In this document: one piece after another, positions 7,815 through 16,985 of the stretch
How positions within the stretch are numbered: the first letter of the stretch is position 1
Layout of the letters: every line of letters begins with the position of its first letter
DNA from: Yoonia sp.
Lineage (GTDB): Bacteria; Pseudomonadota; Alphaproteobacteria; Rhodobacterales; Rhodobacteraceae
Length of the DNA: 45,254 nucleotides
Assembly: GCA_023955335.1 (NCBI GenBank)
Contig: JAGSGF010000022.1
Coordinates: 1-45,254, forward strand
Direction: 5' to 3'
Translations under genes and position numbers: made by a program
The notes under the pieces: generated by a model
The model's input: only the letters and a program-made list of their open reading frames with translations
What the model was told of the DNA's origin: nothing
Databases searched by the model: none

Positions 7815-9896
7815 CTACAGCTTGTTGCCTTCGACAACCCACATACGTTCGGGGAACGACCAAGGCAATGTGACACCGCGGTGCATCAAGTAGGCGCCCG
7901 ACAGGTCCATGACTTGCGATTTCAATGCAGGTGTGCCGCGCGACAAGGCCGGCGCAGAAGTGCGGTTGATCAAGTCGATCCGGTACATCGCCGCTGGATC
8001 AAGGTCAGTCAGGCGCAGCGGGCGCGGGGCAATTTGCACGCTCGTCGCGGCCTTGCCTGCGAAGACGACAAAGCGGTCTTTGTCACGGGCCATTTGCTGT
8101 TCGGCAATGACGGCGGGGTCCGCGCTTTCTAGGCGCAGGATGTCGGCGGTTTGCATCCAATGGCGGTTCCGTTTCCACCAAGCGGTGACTTCGGTCAGGA
8201 CGGCTGTTTCATGGTCGTCCAACTCGCGTGGGTCCATCTCGAACCCCATGTGGCGTTGGGCGGCGACCCATGCGCGCAAGCCGATATCAAGCACCCGACC
8301 AGAGGTGTGGCAACGGCGTGGGCCGACATGGCTGCCTGTGACGGCCAGCGGCAGGAACAGCGCCGCGTCATGCTGAATACGGAGCCGTTCAAGCGCGTCA
8401 TTGCTGTCGGACAGCCAAACCCGTTGGGTGCGCTGCATGATCCCGAAATCAATGCGACCACCGCCCGAAGCGCAGCTTTCGATTTCGACATGCGGGAAGT
8501 CAGCACGTAAGCGGTCGATCAGCGCATAAGACCCACGAGTCTGCGCCGCGTCTGGCATCGGCAGCACGCGGTTATGGTCCCATTTGATATAGTCGATATC
8601 GTTGTCACGCAGGATCGCGGACATGCGGTCATACAAGAAATCGCGGACTTCTTGCAGCGACATGTTGAGCGCCTTTTGCTGGCGGCCCAATGTCTGATCT
8701 TCGGACCCCAGCGCCCAATGCGGATTGGCGCGGTGGATGTCGCTGTCAGGGTTGATCATCTCTGGTTCGAACCAAAGCCCAAACGTCATGCCCAGCGTTT
8801 TCACATGATCGATCAGTGGCGTCAGCCCATCGGGGTATTTGCGTTGATCAATCGTCCAATCTGACAGGCTGCGGGTGTCGTCATCGCGTTGGCCGAACCA
8901 GCCATCATCTAGGACAAAACGCTCTGCGCCCAGCTTGGCTGCCCGCTCTGCGATGTCTTTCAAAACAGGCAGTTTGTGGTCGAAATACACAGCTTCCCAG
9001 CAGTTATAATGCACGGGACGCGGGGCGTCAGGCTTGGGCCATGTGACGATCCGGTCACGTAGGTGGCGTTGGAATGCAACAGCACAGCCGTTCAGGCCAG
9101 TGTTGGAATAGGTGATGTAAAGTGGCGCAGTTTTGAATTGCGTTTGCGCATCGGTTTCCATGCGGGCGGCGTGTCCCCATTGGATTTGCCGGCGTCCATC
9201 AGGCAGCTCTTCAGCGAGCATCCGGTGTCCACCAGACCAGCCATAATGGAATGCATAGGCCTCGCCTTGGGTATTGGTCGCACCTCGGCAAGGCACAATC
9301 AGCCCAGGGAAATGTTCATGTCCCGTGCGGCCCGTGCGGTTTTCCCGGTAGCGCATGCCCGGTGACCACGCGGTGCGCGACAGCTGGAATTCACCACACC
9401 AGCGGCCTGAAACGTCAATCATATCGTCGGACAGTTGCGGGGCAGGGAGAACGGGGGCGGCCAGCCAGTGCAAGTGCACGGGGCGGGTGGCATCCAAAAT
9501 GGTTTGGCAGGTGATGATGTGCGTTTCAGTATCAACCGCAAACGTGACCGTCAGGGTCAGACCATTTTCGGCGTCATCATAAGATAGCGACAAACCTGCC
9601 TCGTGATCCTCGGATGCAAAACAGAACTTTGGCAAAAGCGGCGTACCGTCCGTGTCGCGCACAATCAGCCCCGGCTGTCCGGGGAAGCTGCGCGATGCCT
9701 CCGGGCAGACCGACAGATCGATGTTGTCGTCCAGCATCCCACCGGTCACATCGATGATCGCCGCCGCATGCAAATCAGCGGGGTCATCGGTGTCGGGCAG
9801 GGTCGGGCCCCAATAGGTCACAACGGGCAAACGGTTGGTGTGCGCCGCCAGCACAAGCGTCTGACGGCCATCATCTAGGCGATAAGATCTGTTCAT
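7815..9896 (-). CDS. GH36 alpha-galactosidase
   Basis: A 693-residue alpha-galactosidase of family GH36. An N-terminal beta-sandwich domain is followed by the barrel with ERFVLDDGWFGQRDDD, the nucleophile Asp in YIKWDHNR (about residue 440), IESCASGGGRIDFG, and the acid/base Asp in VWLSDSND (about 497). The C-terminal part carries ELDDHE and a short beta domain. Length fits group I bacterial GH36 enzymes (about 700-730). There is no signal peptide, so imported alpha-galactosides such as melibiose, raffinose-type sugars or galactosylglycerols are hydrolysed in the cytoplasm. The gene starts 7 bases after the inner permease gene, tying it to the ABC transporter. Confidence 0.95.
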   Translation of the reverse strand: MNRSYRLDDGRQTLVLAAHTNRLPVVTYWGPTLPDTDDPADLHAAAIIDVTGGMLDDNIDLSVCPEASRSFPGQPGLIVRDTDGTPLLPKFCFASEDHEAGLSLSYDDAENGLTLTVTFAVDTETHIITCQTILDATRPVHLHWLAAPVLPAPQLSDDMIDVSGRWCGEFQLSRTAWSPGMRYRENRTGRTGHEHFPGLIVPCRGATNTQGEAYAFHYGWSGGHRMLAEELPDGRRQIQWGHAARMETDAQTQFKTAPLYITYSNTGLNGCAVAFQRHLRDRIVTWPKPDAPRPVHYNCWEAVYFDHKLPVLKDIAERAAKLGAERFVLDDGWFGQRDDDTRSLSDWTIDQRKYPDGLTPLIDHVKTLGMTFGLWFEPEMINPDSDIHRANPHWALGSEDQTLGRQQKALNMSLQEVRDFLYDRMSAILRDNDIDYIKWDHNRVLPMPDAAQTRGSYALIDRLRADFPHVEIESCASGGGRIDFGIMQRTQRVWLSDSNDALERLRIQHDAALFLPLAVTGSHVGPRRCHTSGRVLDIGLRAWVAAQRHMGFEMDPRELDDHETAVLTEVTAWWKRNRHWMQTADILRLESADPAVIAEQQMARDKDRFVVFAGKAATSVQIAPRPLRLTDLDPAAMYRIDLINRTSAPALSRGTPALKSQVMDLSGAYLMHRGVTLPWSFPERMWVVEGNKL

Positions 9897-9903
9897 AGTT
9901 TTC

Positions 9904-10752
9904 TTACTTAACGGCCCCGAGGGTCAGACCTGCGATAAAGTGTTTTTGCATCAAAAAGAACATCGCGACGGGGGGGAGGGCGGCAACAATCGAACCGGCG
10001 CTCATCAGATGATAGGCGGCGCGAAATTGCGCGTTAAAGCTGGTGATACCAGCTGTCACAGGTTGGGCTTCTGACCCTTGGGTCAACACAACAGCCCAGA
10101 AATAATCGTTCCAGATGAAGGTAAAGATAAGCACCGCCATCGCCGCCAGCGCAGGCTTCATCAGGGGCAGGACAACGTACCAAAAGATGCGCCATTCGGC
10201 GATACCTTCGACACGCGCAGCTTCGATCAATTCGAATGGCAACGCACGAATGAAATTACGCATGAACAATGTACAGAACCCTGTTTGAAATGCGATGTGG
10301 AACAGGACGAGACCTTGCACGGTGTTATACAGACCAATGTCCAAAGTCAGGTCACGCACAGGAATCATCAAAATCTGGAACGGCACAAAATTACCGGCGA
10401 CGAACATAAAGAAAATCCATAGGTTCGCGCGGAATCTATACACGCCCAACGCAAAGCCCGTCATGGACGATAAGATCATGCAGCCGATCACGGTTGGGAC
10501 TGTAATGCGGATCGAATTCCACATGTATTTGGGCATGTCGGATTCGAAGAACACTTTGTAGTAGTTGTTGAACCCGTCGAGGTTGGACGGCAGGGACCAA
10601 TAGTTGCCGGACACAAAATCGGCCTCTGGCTTAATCGAGAACAACATCACGGCCAGCAGCGGTAACAGCCACGCGATCAAGACCACTGGCAACATCGCCT
10701 GATAGCCGATTTGCCAGCCACGCGTGCGTTTTTCAATAGGGGTCGGAAACAT
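9904..10752 (-). CDS. Carbohydrate ABC transporter permease, MalG type
   Basis: A 282-residue inner-membrane permease of the CUT1 sugar ABC family. It has six predicted membrane segments, starting with MLPVVLIAWLLPLLAVMLFS, and the cytoplasmic EAA loop EAARVEGIAEWRIFWYVVLP that contacts the ATPase. The ending LTLGAVK is typical of MalG-like proteins. Its ATG shares one base with the stop of the preceding MalF-type gene (TGATG), so both are translated together. Partners in the window are the MalF-type permease, the binding protein and the ATPase on the opposite strand. Substrate is inferred to be an alpha-galactoside from the adjacent GH36 gene. Confidence 0.93.
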   Translation of the reverse strand: MFPTPIEKRTRGWQIGYQAMLPVVLIAWLLPLLAVMLFSIKPEADFVSGNYWSLPSNLDGFNNYYKVFFESDMPKYMWNSIRITVPTVIGCMILSSMTGFALGVYRFRANLWIFFMFVAGNFVPFQILMIPVRDLTLDIGLYNTVQGLVLFHIAFQTGFCTLFMRNFIRALPFELIEAARVEGIAEWRIFWYVVLPLMKPALAAMAVLIFTFIWNDYFWAVVLTQGSEAQPVTAGITSFNAQFRAAYHLMSAGSIVAALPPVAMFFLMQKHFIAGLTLGAVK

Positions 10753-11678
10753 CAGTGTGCTCCTTTTTCTTCTTGGTACATCGACCAGAGGAAGTAGGCG
10801 ATGAAGACGAGCATGATCAGGAACAGTACAACCGCGATGGCCGCCCCGTACCCCATGCGGAACCCGTATTCGGACAACGCCTTTTCAAACATATAATATG
10901 ACAACACGCGGCTTTGGCCAAACGGGCCACCGCGGGTCATTATCGAGATCAAATCAAACGACCGCAGCGCACCGACAACAGTCACAACAAACGCGATGAA
11001 CGTGGCGGGCTTAAGCTGTGGGATGATCACATACCAAAGCATTTTCCAGCCCTTGGCACCGTCAAGGCGTGCGGCCTCAACCTGTTCTGGATCCACAGAG
11101 TTCAGGCCAGTCAGGTACAGGATCATGCAATATGCGGTTTGTGGCCACAGGCCAGCGGCGATGATGCCGTAGGTCACAGCCGTTGGGTTGCCTAATACGC
11201 CGCCTTTGATTTCAAGACCCACAAGGCCGATCAGCTTGGTGAATATCCCGAATGTGGGATCGTAGAACCATGAAAACACAAGGCCGACAACGATTTGCGA
11301 GATCACAAACGGGAAGAAGAACAGCGACTTATACAGCCTGATGCCCACTACTTTTTGGTTCAGGAATAGCGAGATGAACAGCCCCACAGGGATCGCCAGC
11401 AGATATAGCACCAGCCATTTGAGATTGTTCCACAGGGATGTTTCAAACGCGCGGTCTTCGAACAGTTTTTGATAGTTTTTCAGACCGATGAAGTCTGCTT
11501 CGCCCAGACCATCCCATTTATAAAGCGAGATGTTGAATGACTGAAAGACAGGATAAATGACGTAAACCGCAAAAAAGAACACGCCGGGCAGCAGGAACAA
11601 GAACGGCGTCACGGCGATTTCATTGCGCTTATACCATCCCCGCTTGGGGGCGTCGAATTCGGATGCGGTGTTGGTCAT
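10752..11678 (-). CDS. Carbohydrate ABC transporter permease, MalF type
   Basis: A 308-residue CUT1-family permease with about six membrane segments (first VTPFLFLLPGVFFFAVYVIYP). The EAA loop reads EAARLDGAKGWKMLWYVIIP. I chose ATG 11678 because AAGGGA lies 6 bases upstream; an ATG two codons earlier directly abuts this site and the much longer upstream frame overlaps the binding-protein gene. It is separated from the binding-protein gene by about 110 bases that contain a strong hairpin. Together with the MalG-type protein it forms the transmembrane channel. Confidence 0.92.
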   Translation of the reverse strand: MTNTASEFDAPKRGWYKRNEIAVTPFLFLLPGVFFFAVYVIYPVFQSFNISLYKWDGLGEADFIGLKNYQKLFEDRAFETSLWNNLKWLVLYLLAIPVGLFISLFLNQKVVGIRLYKSLFFFPFVISQIVVGLVFSWFYDPTFGIFTKLIGLVGLEIKGGVLGNPTAVTYGIIAAGLWPQTAYCMILYLTGLNSVDPEQVEAARLDGAKGWKMLWYVIIPQLKPATFIAFVVTVVGALRSFDLISIMTRGGPFGQSRVLSYYMFEKALSEYGFRMGYGAAIAVVLFLIMLVFIAYFLWSMYQEEKGAH

Positions 11679-11754
11679 GGTCATTCCCTTGTGGTCGTGG
11701 GGCGCATGTGAAAATGCGAAAAGCGCGCTTTCAGATGAGCCTTGGGGCGAGGGA

Positions 11755-11776
11755 GGGTGGGCATTGCGGCCCACCC
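11755..11776 (-). terminator. Hairpin after binding-protein gene (partial terminator or mRNA-stabilising)
   Basis: GGGTGGGC and GCCCACCC form a perfect 8-bp stem around a 6-base loop, 12 bases past the binding-protein stop. There is no T-run, so it more likely protects or attenuates the transcript than terminates fully. This would give the binding protein more copies than the permeases. Confidence 0.6.
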
Positions 11777-11787
11777 AAGTATTTCGC

Positions 11788-13053
11788 TTACTCTGCGTAG
11801 ATGTCCACAGCAGCTGCATCTAGACGGGCAAGGATATCATCCAAGTTGTCCGGGAACAGCATGAACTCTTGGAACCCTTCCATGGCAACAGCGGCCATTT
11901 CAGCAGGAGCGTCACGGTCAAAGAATTGCGCAATGCCACCGGGCGCCTTGTTGGAAAGCATGTCGAAGCCTTCGTTCAGGAACTTGTCGTCATCAACAGC
12001 AGACAGTGCGTTCACAGGCAGCTGACCAAGGTTTTCACCGTTGTTGATCAATGTCTGGTTATCCGCAGAGACAACAAACTCGAGGAACGCTTTTGCGTTC
12101 GCCTTGTTCGTGGCACCCGATGGGATGTGGAACGTGTCAGTTGGCGCATCTTCGCCCTTGGCGATACCGGCTGTGATTTCCGGGAACTGGTAGAAGTCCA
12201 GCTTGCTATCGTCCAGACCGCCTTCACGGAAGGCCGCAACCGCGAAATTACCCATCAAGTAAGACGCTGCTTCGCCGTTGACCATGAATGGCATGGCTTC
12301 CTGCCAGCTGTATGTCTGGTGGTTGTCGATGAAAGCACCCATGTCGATCAGCTCGCGCCAGTTGGCGAATGTTGCGCGGGTTTCTGCGCTATCCCAAGCA
12401 GCTTCGCCGTTTGTCAGCGCTGCATGGTAGTCATAGCCATTTGTACGCATGTTCAGATAATCGAACCAGCCGCCAGCCGTCCAAAGGAACTTTGTCCCGA
12501 TGGTGTAGCATTTGATGCCATTGTCCAGATATGTCTGGCAGTTGGCTTTTTCTTCGGCCCAAGTTGTGGGCTCGGACAGGCCATACTGTTCCATCAGATC
12601 TTTACGATAGTAAACACCCCACTGGTAGTATGTATAAGGCACGCCGTACTGCTTACCATCGATCGTCATCGCACCTTTGGTGGACGCGAGTTCGGTGGAC
12701 ATTTCGCCTTCCCAGATGTCAGACACGTCCTCAAACAGACCCGCGTTAACATATGGCAACATACGGTTCGCCGCATACCAGTTTGCGACGTCAGGTGCGT
12801 CAGCAGTAAGGAAGTTACGGATTTGTGTTTTGTACGCTTCACGGTCGATGACTGTGAGTTCGATGTTCAGGTCAGGGTGCATCTTGCCGAAGCGTTCTAC
12901 CATGCCCTCCATCACTGCGCGTGGCGCAGGGTTGGACATGTCCGAGAATATGACAAGATCGCCAGACAGCGCGTGTGCGTCTGCATGGGCTGCCGTTGCT
13001 GTAATGCCAGCAGCTACAATCGCCGCGAACGACGTTTTAATAATGGAATGCAT
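11788..13053 (-). CDS. Sugar ABC transporter substrate-binding protein
   Basis: A 421-residue periplasmic binding protein of the CUT1 (family 1) type. A signal peptide is clear: MHSIIK, hydrophobic stretch FAAIVAAGITATA, cleavage after AHA or ADA near residue 23-27. The mature protein starts ALSGDLVIFSDMSNP and shows the usual cluster-1 pattern TADAPDVANWYAANRMLPYVNAGLF and YGVPYTYYQWGVYYRKDL with aromatic residues suited to stacking on sugars. ATG 13053 has GGAGGAAACC upstream. It is the first gene of the leftward operon and is transcribed from the region shared with the IclR gene. Ligand is probably a galactoside, from context only. Confidence 0.92.
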   Translation of the reverse strand: MHSIIKTSFAAIVAAGITATAAHADAHALSGDLVIFSDMSNPAPRAVMEGMVERFGKMHPDLNIELTVIDREAYKTQIRNFLTADAPDVANWYAANRMLPYVNAGLFEDVSDIWEGEMSTELASTKGAMTIDGKQYGVPYTYYQWGVYYRKDLMEQYGLSEPTTWAEEKANCQTYLDNGIKCYTIGTKFLWTAGGWFDYLNMRTNGYDYHAALTNGEAAWDSAETRATFANWRELIDMGAFIDNHQTYSWQEAMPFMVNGEAASYLMGNFAVAAFREGGLDDSKLDFYQFPEITAGIAKGEDAPTDTFHIPSGATNKANAKAFLEFVVSADNQTLINNGENLGQLPVNALSAVDDDKFLNEGFDMLSNKAPGGIAQFFDRDAPAEMAAVAMEGFQEFMLFPDNLDDILARLDAAAVDIYAE

Positions 13054-13119
13054 GGTTTCCTCCCTAGTGCTCCCAGTAGATAGCCAGTCTCATTATTTGA
13101 AACTTGGTTTTGGATATTG

Positions 13120-13151
13120 ATACTAAACCGCGACTCAGCTAGCCTTGTCAA
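13120..13151 (-). promoter_or_regulatory. Candidate promoter of the galactoside operon
   Basis: On the minus strand TTGACA (13146-13151) matches a -35 element; TAGTAT (13120-13125) lies 20 bases further, with TTTAGT as a better-spaced alternative. It is about 70 bases upstream of the binding-protein start, in the 160-base region shared with the divergent IclR gene, so the IclR protein probably binds here. No operator could be pinned down. Confidence 0.35.
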
Positions 13152-13212
13152 TAGTTTGGTGCGGATCAAGATGCGATCAACCCCGTAAATGGGGGCACCT
13201 GATAGGGAGGAC

Positions 13213-13998
13213 ATGATGGGATACGAGACTGGCGATGGGACAGTGGGCAAGGCGCTTGGCGTGCTTGATCATGTGGCGTCATTTGGCCGCCCGGTGCGGT
13301 TCTCAGAGGTGCTGGCGCAATCCGATCTGCCCAAGCCCACACTGTACCGGTTCATCCAAAGCCTGACCAATCAAAATATGCTGTCGTATGACCCTGACCG
13401 GCAAACCTATGCGCCAGGTCTGCGTCTGTTACGCCTTGCGCATTCGGCATGGGAGCAGTCATCGCTCGCACCAATCGCGCGTCCGTTCCTTGATGAATTG
13501 GCGGCAGAGGTAGGCGAAGCCGTTCACCTTGCGCAAATCGACAACGGTCAAGTTTTGTTTATCGACAAACGTAAAGCAAAGGCCGGCTACGACACGCTGG
13601 CGCAAGCGGGCCATGTGGCCCCAGCCTATTGCACCGGTGTTGGCAAAGTTATTTTGGCCTATATGGGTGAAGAGCGCCGCGCGCGCGCGATCCAGCAACA
13701 GGCATTCCTTGCATACACCGACGCGACCCATTCCAATGCGCAGGCGCTCGAACGTGAGCTCGCGGCGATCCGTGCCGATGGCGTCGCCTTTGACCGTGAA
13801 GAGCACGAGGCGGGTATCATTAGCATTGCCGCCCCGATCCTTACCCAAGAAAATCGCGTCATCGGAGCGTTGTCTATTGCGACGACCACCCAACGCCATT
13901 CCATCGAAGGGCTTGATGCTTTTCGGACCATATTACTCGATACTGCTGCCAAAATTGGGTCTGAGGCCCGATCATGGCAATCACCCACAACTGTTTGA
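13213..13998 (+). CDS. IclR-family transcriptional regulator
   Basis: A 261-residue regulator with an N-terminal winged helix-turn-helix (VGKALGVLDHVASFGRPVRFSEV then PKPTLYRFIQSLTNQNML) and a C-terminal IclR effector domain (AHSAWEQSSLAPIARPFLDELA, VHLAQIDNGQVLFIDKR, CTGVGKVILAYM, GVAFDREEHEAGIISIAAPI). GGGAGG lies just before ATG 13213; ATG 13216 is equally possible. It is divergent from the binding-protein operon and followed 22 bases later by the transport ATPase, so it most likely controls both units in response to a galactoside or a pathway intermediate. Whether it represses or activates cannot be read from sequence. Confidence 0.9.
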   Translation: MMGYETGDGTVGKALGVLDHVASFGRPVRFSEVLAQSDLPKPTLYRFIQSLTNQNMLSYDPDRQTYAPGLRLLRLAHSAWEQSSLAPIARPFLDELAAEVGEAVHLAQIDNGQVLFIDKRKAKAGYDTLAQAGHVAPAYCTGVGKVILAYMGEERRARAIQQQAFLAYTDATHSNAQALERELAAIRADGVAFDREEHEAGIISIAAPILTQENRVIGALSIATTTQRHSIEGLDAFRTILLDTAAKIGSEARSWQSPTTV

Positions 13999-14020
13999 CC
14001 CAACACGAGGAGCCAACACA

Positions 14021-15082
<1,062 letters not shown>

Positions 15083-15102
15083 GGCCAATTCGCATCCACA
15101 TT

Positions 15103-15139
15103 AAAAAGGGGCCGATCATCGCTGATCGGCCCCTTTTTT
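15103..15139. terminator. Rho-independent terminator, bidirectional
   Basis: AGGGGCCGATCA / TGATCGGCCCCT form a 12-bp stem with a TCGC loop, flanked by five A's on the left and six T's on the right. It ends the ATPase transcript on the plus strand and can end the soe operon on the minus strand, 3 bases after the soeC stop. Confidence 0.93.
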
Positions 15140-15142
15140 CGT

Positions 15143-16015
15143 TTAGCGTTTGCCGTAATACAGACCAACCACATGTTCAGCCTGCGCAAAGAACAACCAG
15201 CGCAGCGCCAGAATGCCAGCGATGTGGCTGACAACAGCCAACAGGCCCAGCACGTGTTTTGCACCCAGAAGCAGCAAGATGACCGGCAAGACGAAGCCCA
15301 ACACAAGTGCAACGATACGCAGCTGCGTGGCGTGTTTGCGGCCAACGACATGGATGAATTCACGCATCAAATAGTTGGTGCCGGTATGTGGCGGCTCGAA
15401 TGCGCGGACTTTCCCGATGTGGCCAAGGCCAGTCGCAGATTCCATCGTGGTCCCTGACGCATTAAAACGTCCGTCACCGTGGAACCAAGCAAAGGCCTGC
15501 AGCGCAGCTGCAATGATCAGTAGCGGGATGGCGGTTTTGATATTGCCCGAAAACAACGCGCCGCCTGCGATGGACAGGATCAGGAACAACGCAGGTGTGG
15601 TCCAGTGCTTCCAGCGCGGTACGGTCTTTAGCTGTGCATAAATCATCGACGTGGTGAACACGGTCAGCAAGGCACCAAGTGCACCAAGCCAGCCCAAAAC
15701 GGTCCACTGTGCGCCAAAGAACACCAGCCCAGCGCCGTAAATTGCCATGATCAACAAGGTCGCGACGGCACAAATGCCTTCACGCGACAGCCAGCTTGAC
15801 CGCCATTGGCTAAACGCCTTGAACGCCCGTTCCGGGTGGCCAAGGTGAAACGTGGACGCCAAAAGGCCGCCAACGGACATGATGTAGGCGATGGCAAAGA
15901 ATACAAGTGCCACCCAACCGGTGGGCGCAGGCATCCCAATGCCAAGCCAGAACAGCAGGCCAAAGCCAAAGCCTGAAAACGTCGTAAAGATGATAACTGA
16001 TGGTGCGGGATGCAT
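15143..16015 (-). CDS. soeC: SoeC, membrane anchor of sulfite dehydrogenase (DmsC family)
   Basis: A 290-residue membrane protein of the DmsC/NrfD-like anchor family with about eight hydrophobic segments. DmsC-type features are the N-terminal MHPAPSVIIFTTFSGFGFGL and FHLGHPERAFKAFSQWRSSWLSRE. As the third subunit of SoeABC it anchors the complex in the inner membrane and passes electrons from sulfite to quinone. The start shares one base with the soeB stop (TAATG). Without the taurine context it could be taken for a DMSO reductase anchor; the cytoplasmic type catalytic subunit and linkage to xsc favour SoeC. Confidence 0.9.
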   Translation of the reverse strand: MHPAPSVIIFTTFSGFGFGLLFWLGIGMPAPTGWVALVFFAIAYIMSVGGLLASTFHLGHPERAFKAFSQWRSSWLSREGICAVATLLIMAIYGAGLVFFGAQWTVLGWLGALGALLTVFTTSMIYAQLKTVPRWKHWTTPALFLILSIAGGALFSGNIKTAIPLLIIAAALQAFAWFHGDGRFNASGTTMESATGLGHIGKVRAFEPPHTGTNYLMREFIHVVGRKHATQLRIVALVLGFVLPVILLLLGAKHVLGLLAVVSHIAGILALRWLFFAQAEHVVGLYYGKR

Positions 16016-16794
16016 TATTTCGCTCCTCCGGGTAGGGCGGACAGGGCCTTATCAAGCCAGCTGACGAAGCCTTTGCCGTCTTCGGCAATCGGTTCCAGAT
16101 AGGGGGCCAGAATGTCGTATTCAGGCTCCACATCTTTGGGGCGTGGCGGCAGGTATTTGTTGGTCGGCTTGGTGCCTTGCTCTGGCATCAGATCAAAGCC
16201 ACCGCGTTCGGCCACAAGGATCGACACATCCGATGTCTCGTCGCCCAAGTCACCAAAGTGACGCGCGCCTGCAGGGCAGCTACGGACACATGCGGGCTGG
16301 CGATCTTCTTCGGGCAGGTTTTCGTTATAGATGCGGTCAACGCAAAGGGTGCATTTCTTCATGACCCCTTCTTTTGCGTCCAGTTCACGTGCGCCGTATG
16401 GGCAGGCCCATGCACATAGACCACAGCCGATGCAGTCTTTTTCATTGACCAAAACTATCCCGTCTTCGACCCTTTTATAGCTGGCCCCTGTCGGGCAAAC
16501 GGTCACGCAGGGTGCATCGTCGCAGTGCAGGCAGGACTTGGGAAAGTGGATCAGTTGCGCAGGTGCGGCTGGCTGGTCTTTCAGGATCGGCGGTTGCACT
16601 TCGTATGAATGCACCCGGTTCAGGAACGTACCCGATGCAGCGCCCGCATAGGCGTTCTGATCCGACAATGGCACACCGTAGTTTTCGGTGTTCCAGCCTT
16701 TGCAAGAGATCACGCAAGCATGGCAGCCGACACATGTATCAAGGTCGATAACCAGCCCAAGTTTCTTGGCGGATGGTGGGGGGAGAGTTGTCAT
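16015..16794 (-). CDS. soeB: SoeB, iron-sulfur subunit of sulfite dehydrogenase
   Basis: A 259-residue ferredoxin-type subunit carrying four 4Fe-4S motifs: CVGCHACVISCK near the N-terminus, CLHCDDAPCVTVCP, CIGCGLCAWACP, and CTLCVDR with CVRSCPAGARHFG. It transfers electrons between the molybdenum subunit SoeA and the membrane subunit SoeC. There is no signal sequence, in keeping with a cytoplasmic complex. The start overlaps (ATGA) the stop of the small membrane protein gene, and the stop touches soeC. The C-terminal extension after the last cluster (about 80 residues, ending ALSALPGGAK) is longer than in DmsB. Confidence 0.93.
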   Translation of the reverse strand: MTTLPPPSAKKLGLVIDLDTCVGCHACVISCKGWNTENYGVPLSDQNAYAGAASGTFLNRVHSYEVQPPILKDQPAAPAQLIHFPKSCLHCDDAPCVTVCPTGASYKRVEDGIVLVNEKDCIGCGLCAWACPYGARELDAKEGVMKKCTLCVDRIYNENLPEEDRQPACVRSCPAGARHFGDLGDETSDVSILVAERGGFDLMPEQGTKPTNKYLPPRPKDVEPEYDILAPYLEPIAEDGKGFVSWLDKALSALPGGAK

Positions 16795-16985
16795 AGCGTA
16801 ACCCTTGTATAAGCGTGGGGAGCCTCCGGCGGGAGTATTTGGGAAAAAGCGAGGGCGGGCGGCGTTTGTAGGCTACCGATTGATTGCTCGGCGTCGGCGT
16901 TCCATGTGATGATGAACCACAGGAACGATCCAAACGTCAGCGCGATGAATGCGCTGATCAGCAAGAGCACTTGAAGGTTGGTCAT
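16791..16985 (-). CDS. 64-residue membrane protein between soeA and soeB
   Basis: ATG 16985 overlaps the soeA stop (ATGA) and the stop overlaps the soeB start (ATGA), so the reading frame is coupled on both sides and is very likely translated. It has one membrane segment, LLLISAFIALTFGSFLWFII, followed by the short soluble tail TWNADAEQSIGS. The single segment near the N-terminus recalls small assembly proteins such as CcoS, but no clear relationship is visible. The last 20 residues are encoded partly by the 22-bp repeat at 16833-16854, so the tail was probably extended by it. A role in assembly or stability of SoeABC is a guess from position. Confidence 0.72.
   Translation of the reverse strand: MTNLQVLLLISAFIALTFGSFLWFIITWNADAEQSIGSLQTPPALAFSQILPPEAPHAYTRVTL
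16833..16854. repeat. 22-bp intergenic repeat, copy 2
   Basis: GAGTATTTGGGAAAAAGCGA and two further G's, 20 of 22 positions identical to copy 1 at 5456-5477. It is preceded by GCCTCCGGCGG, giving a small inverted repeat. This copy lies inside the 3' end of the 64-codon gene. Confidence 0.6.

Noticed and set aside
11869-13083. 404-codon open frame on the plus strand opposite the sugar-binding protein gene
   Set aside because: It mirrors the codon pattern of the binding-protein gene, is rich in Val, His and Cys in a non-protein-like way, and has no ribosome site.
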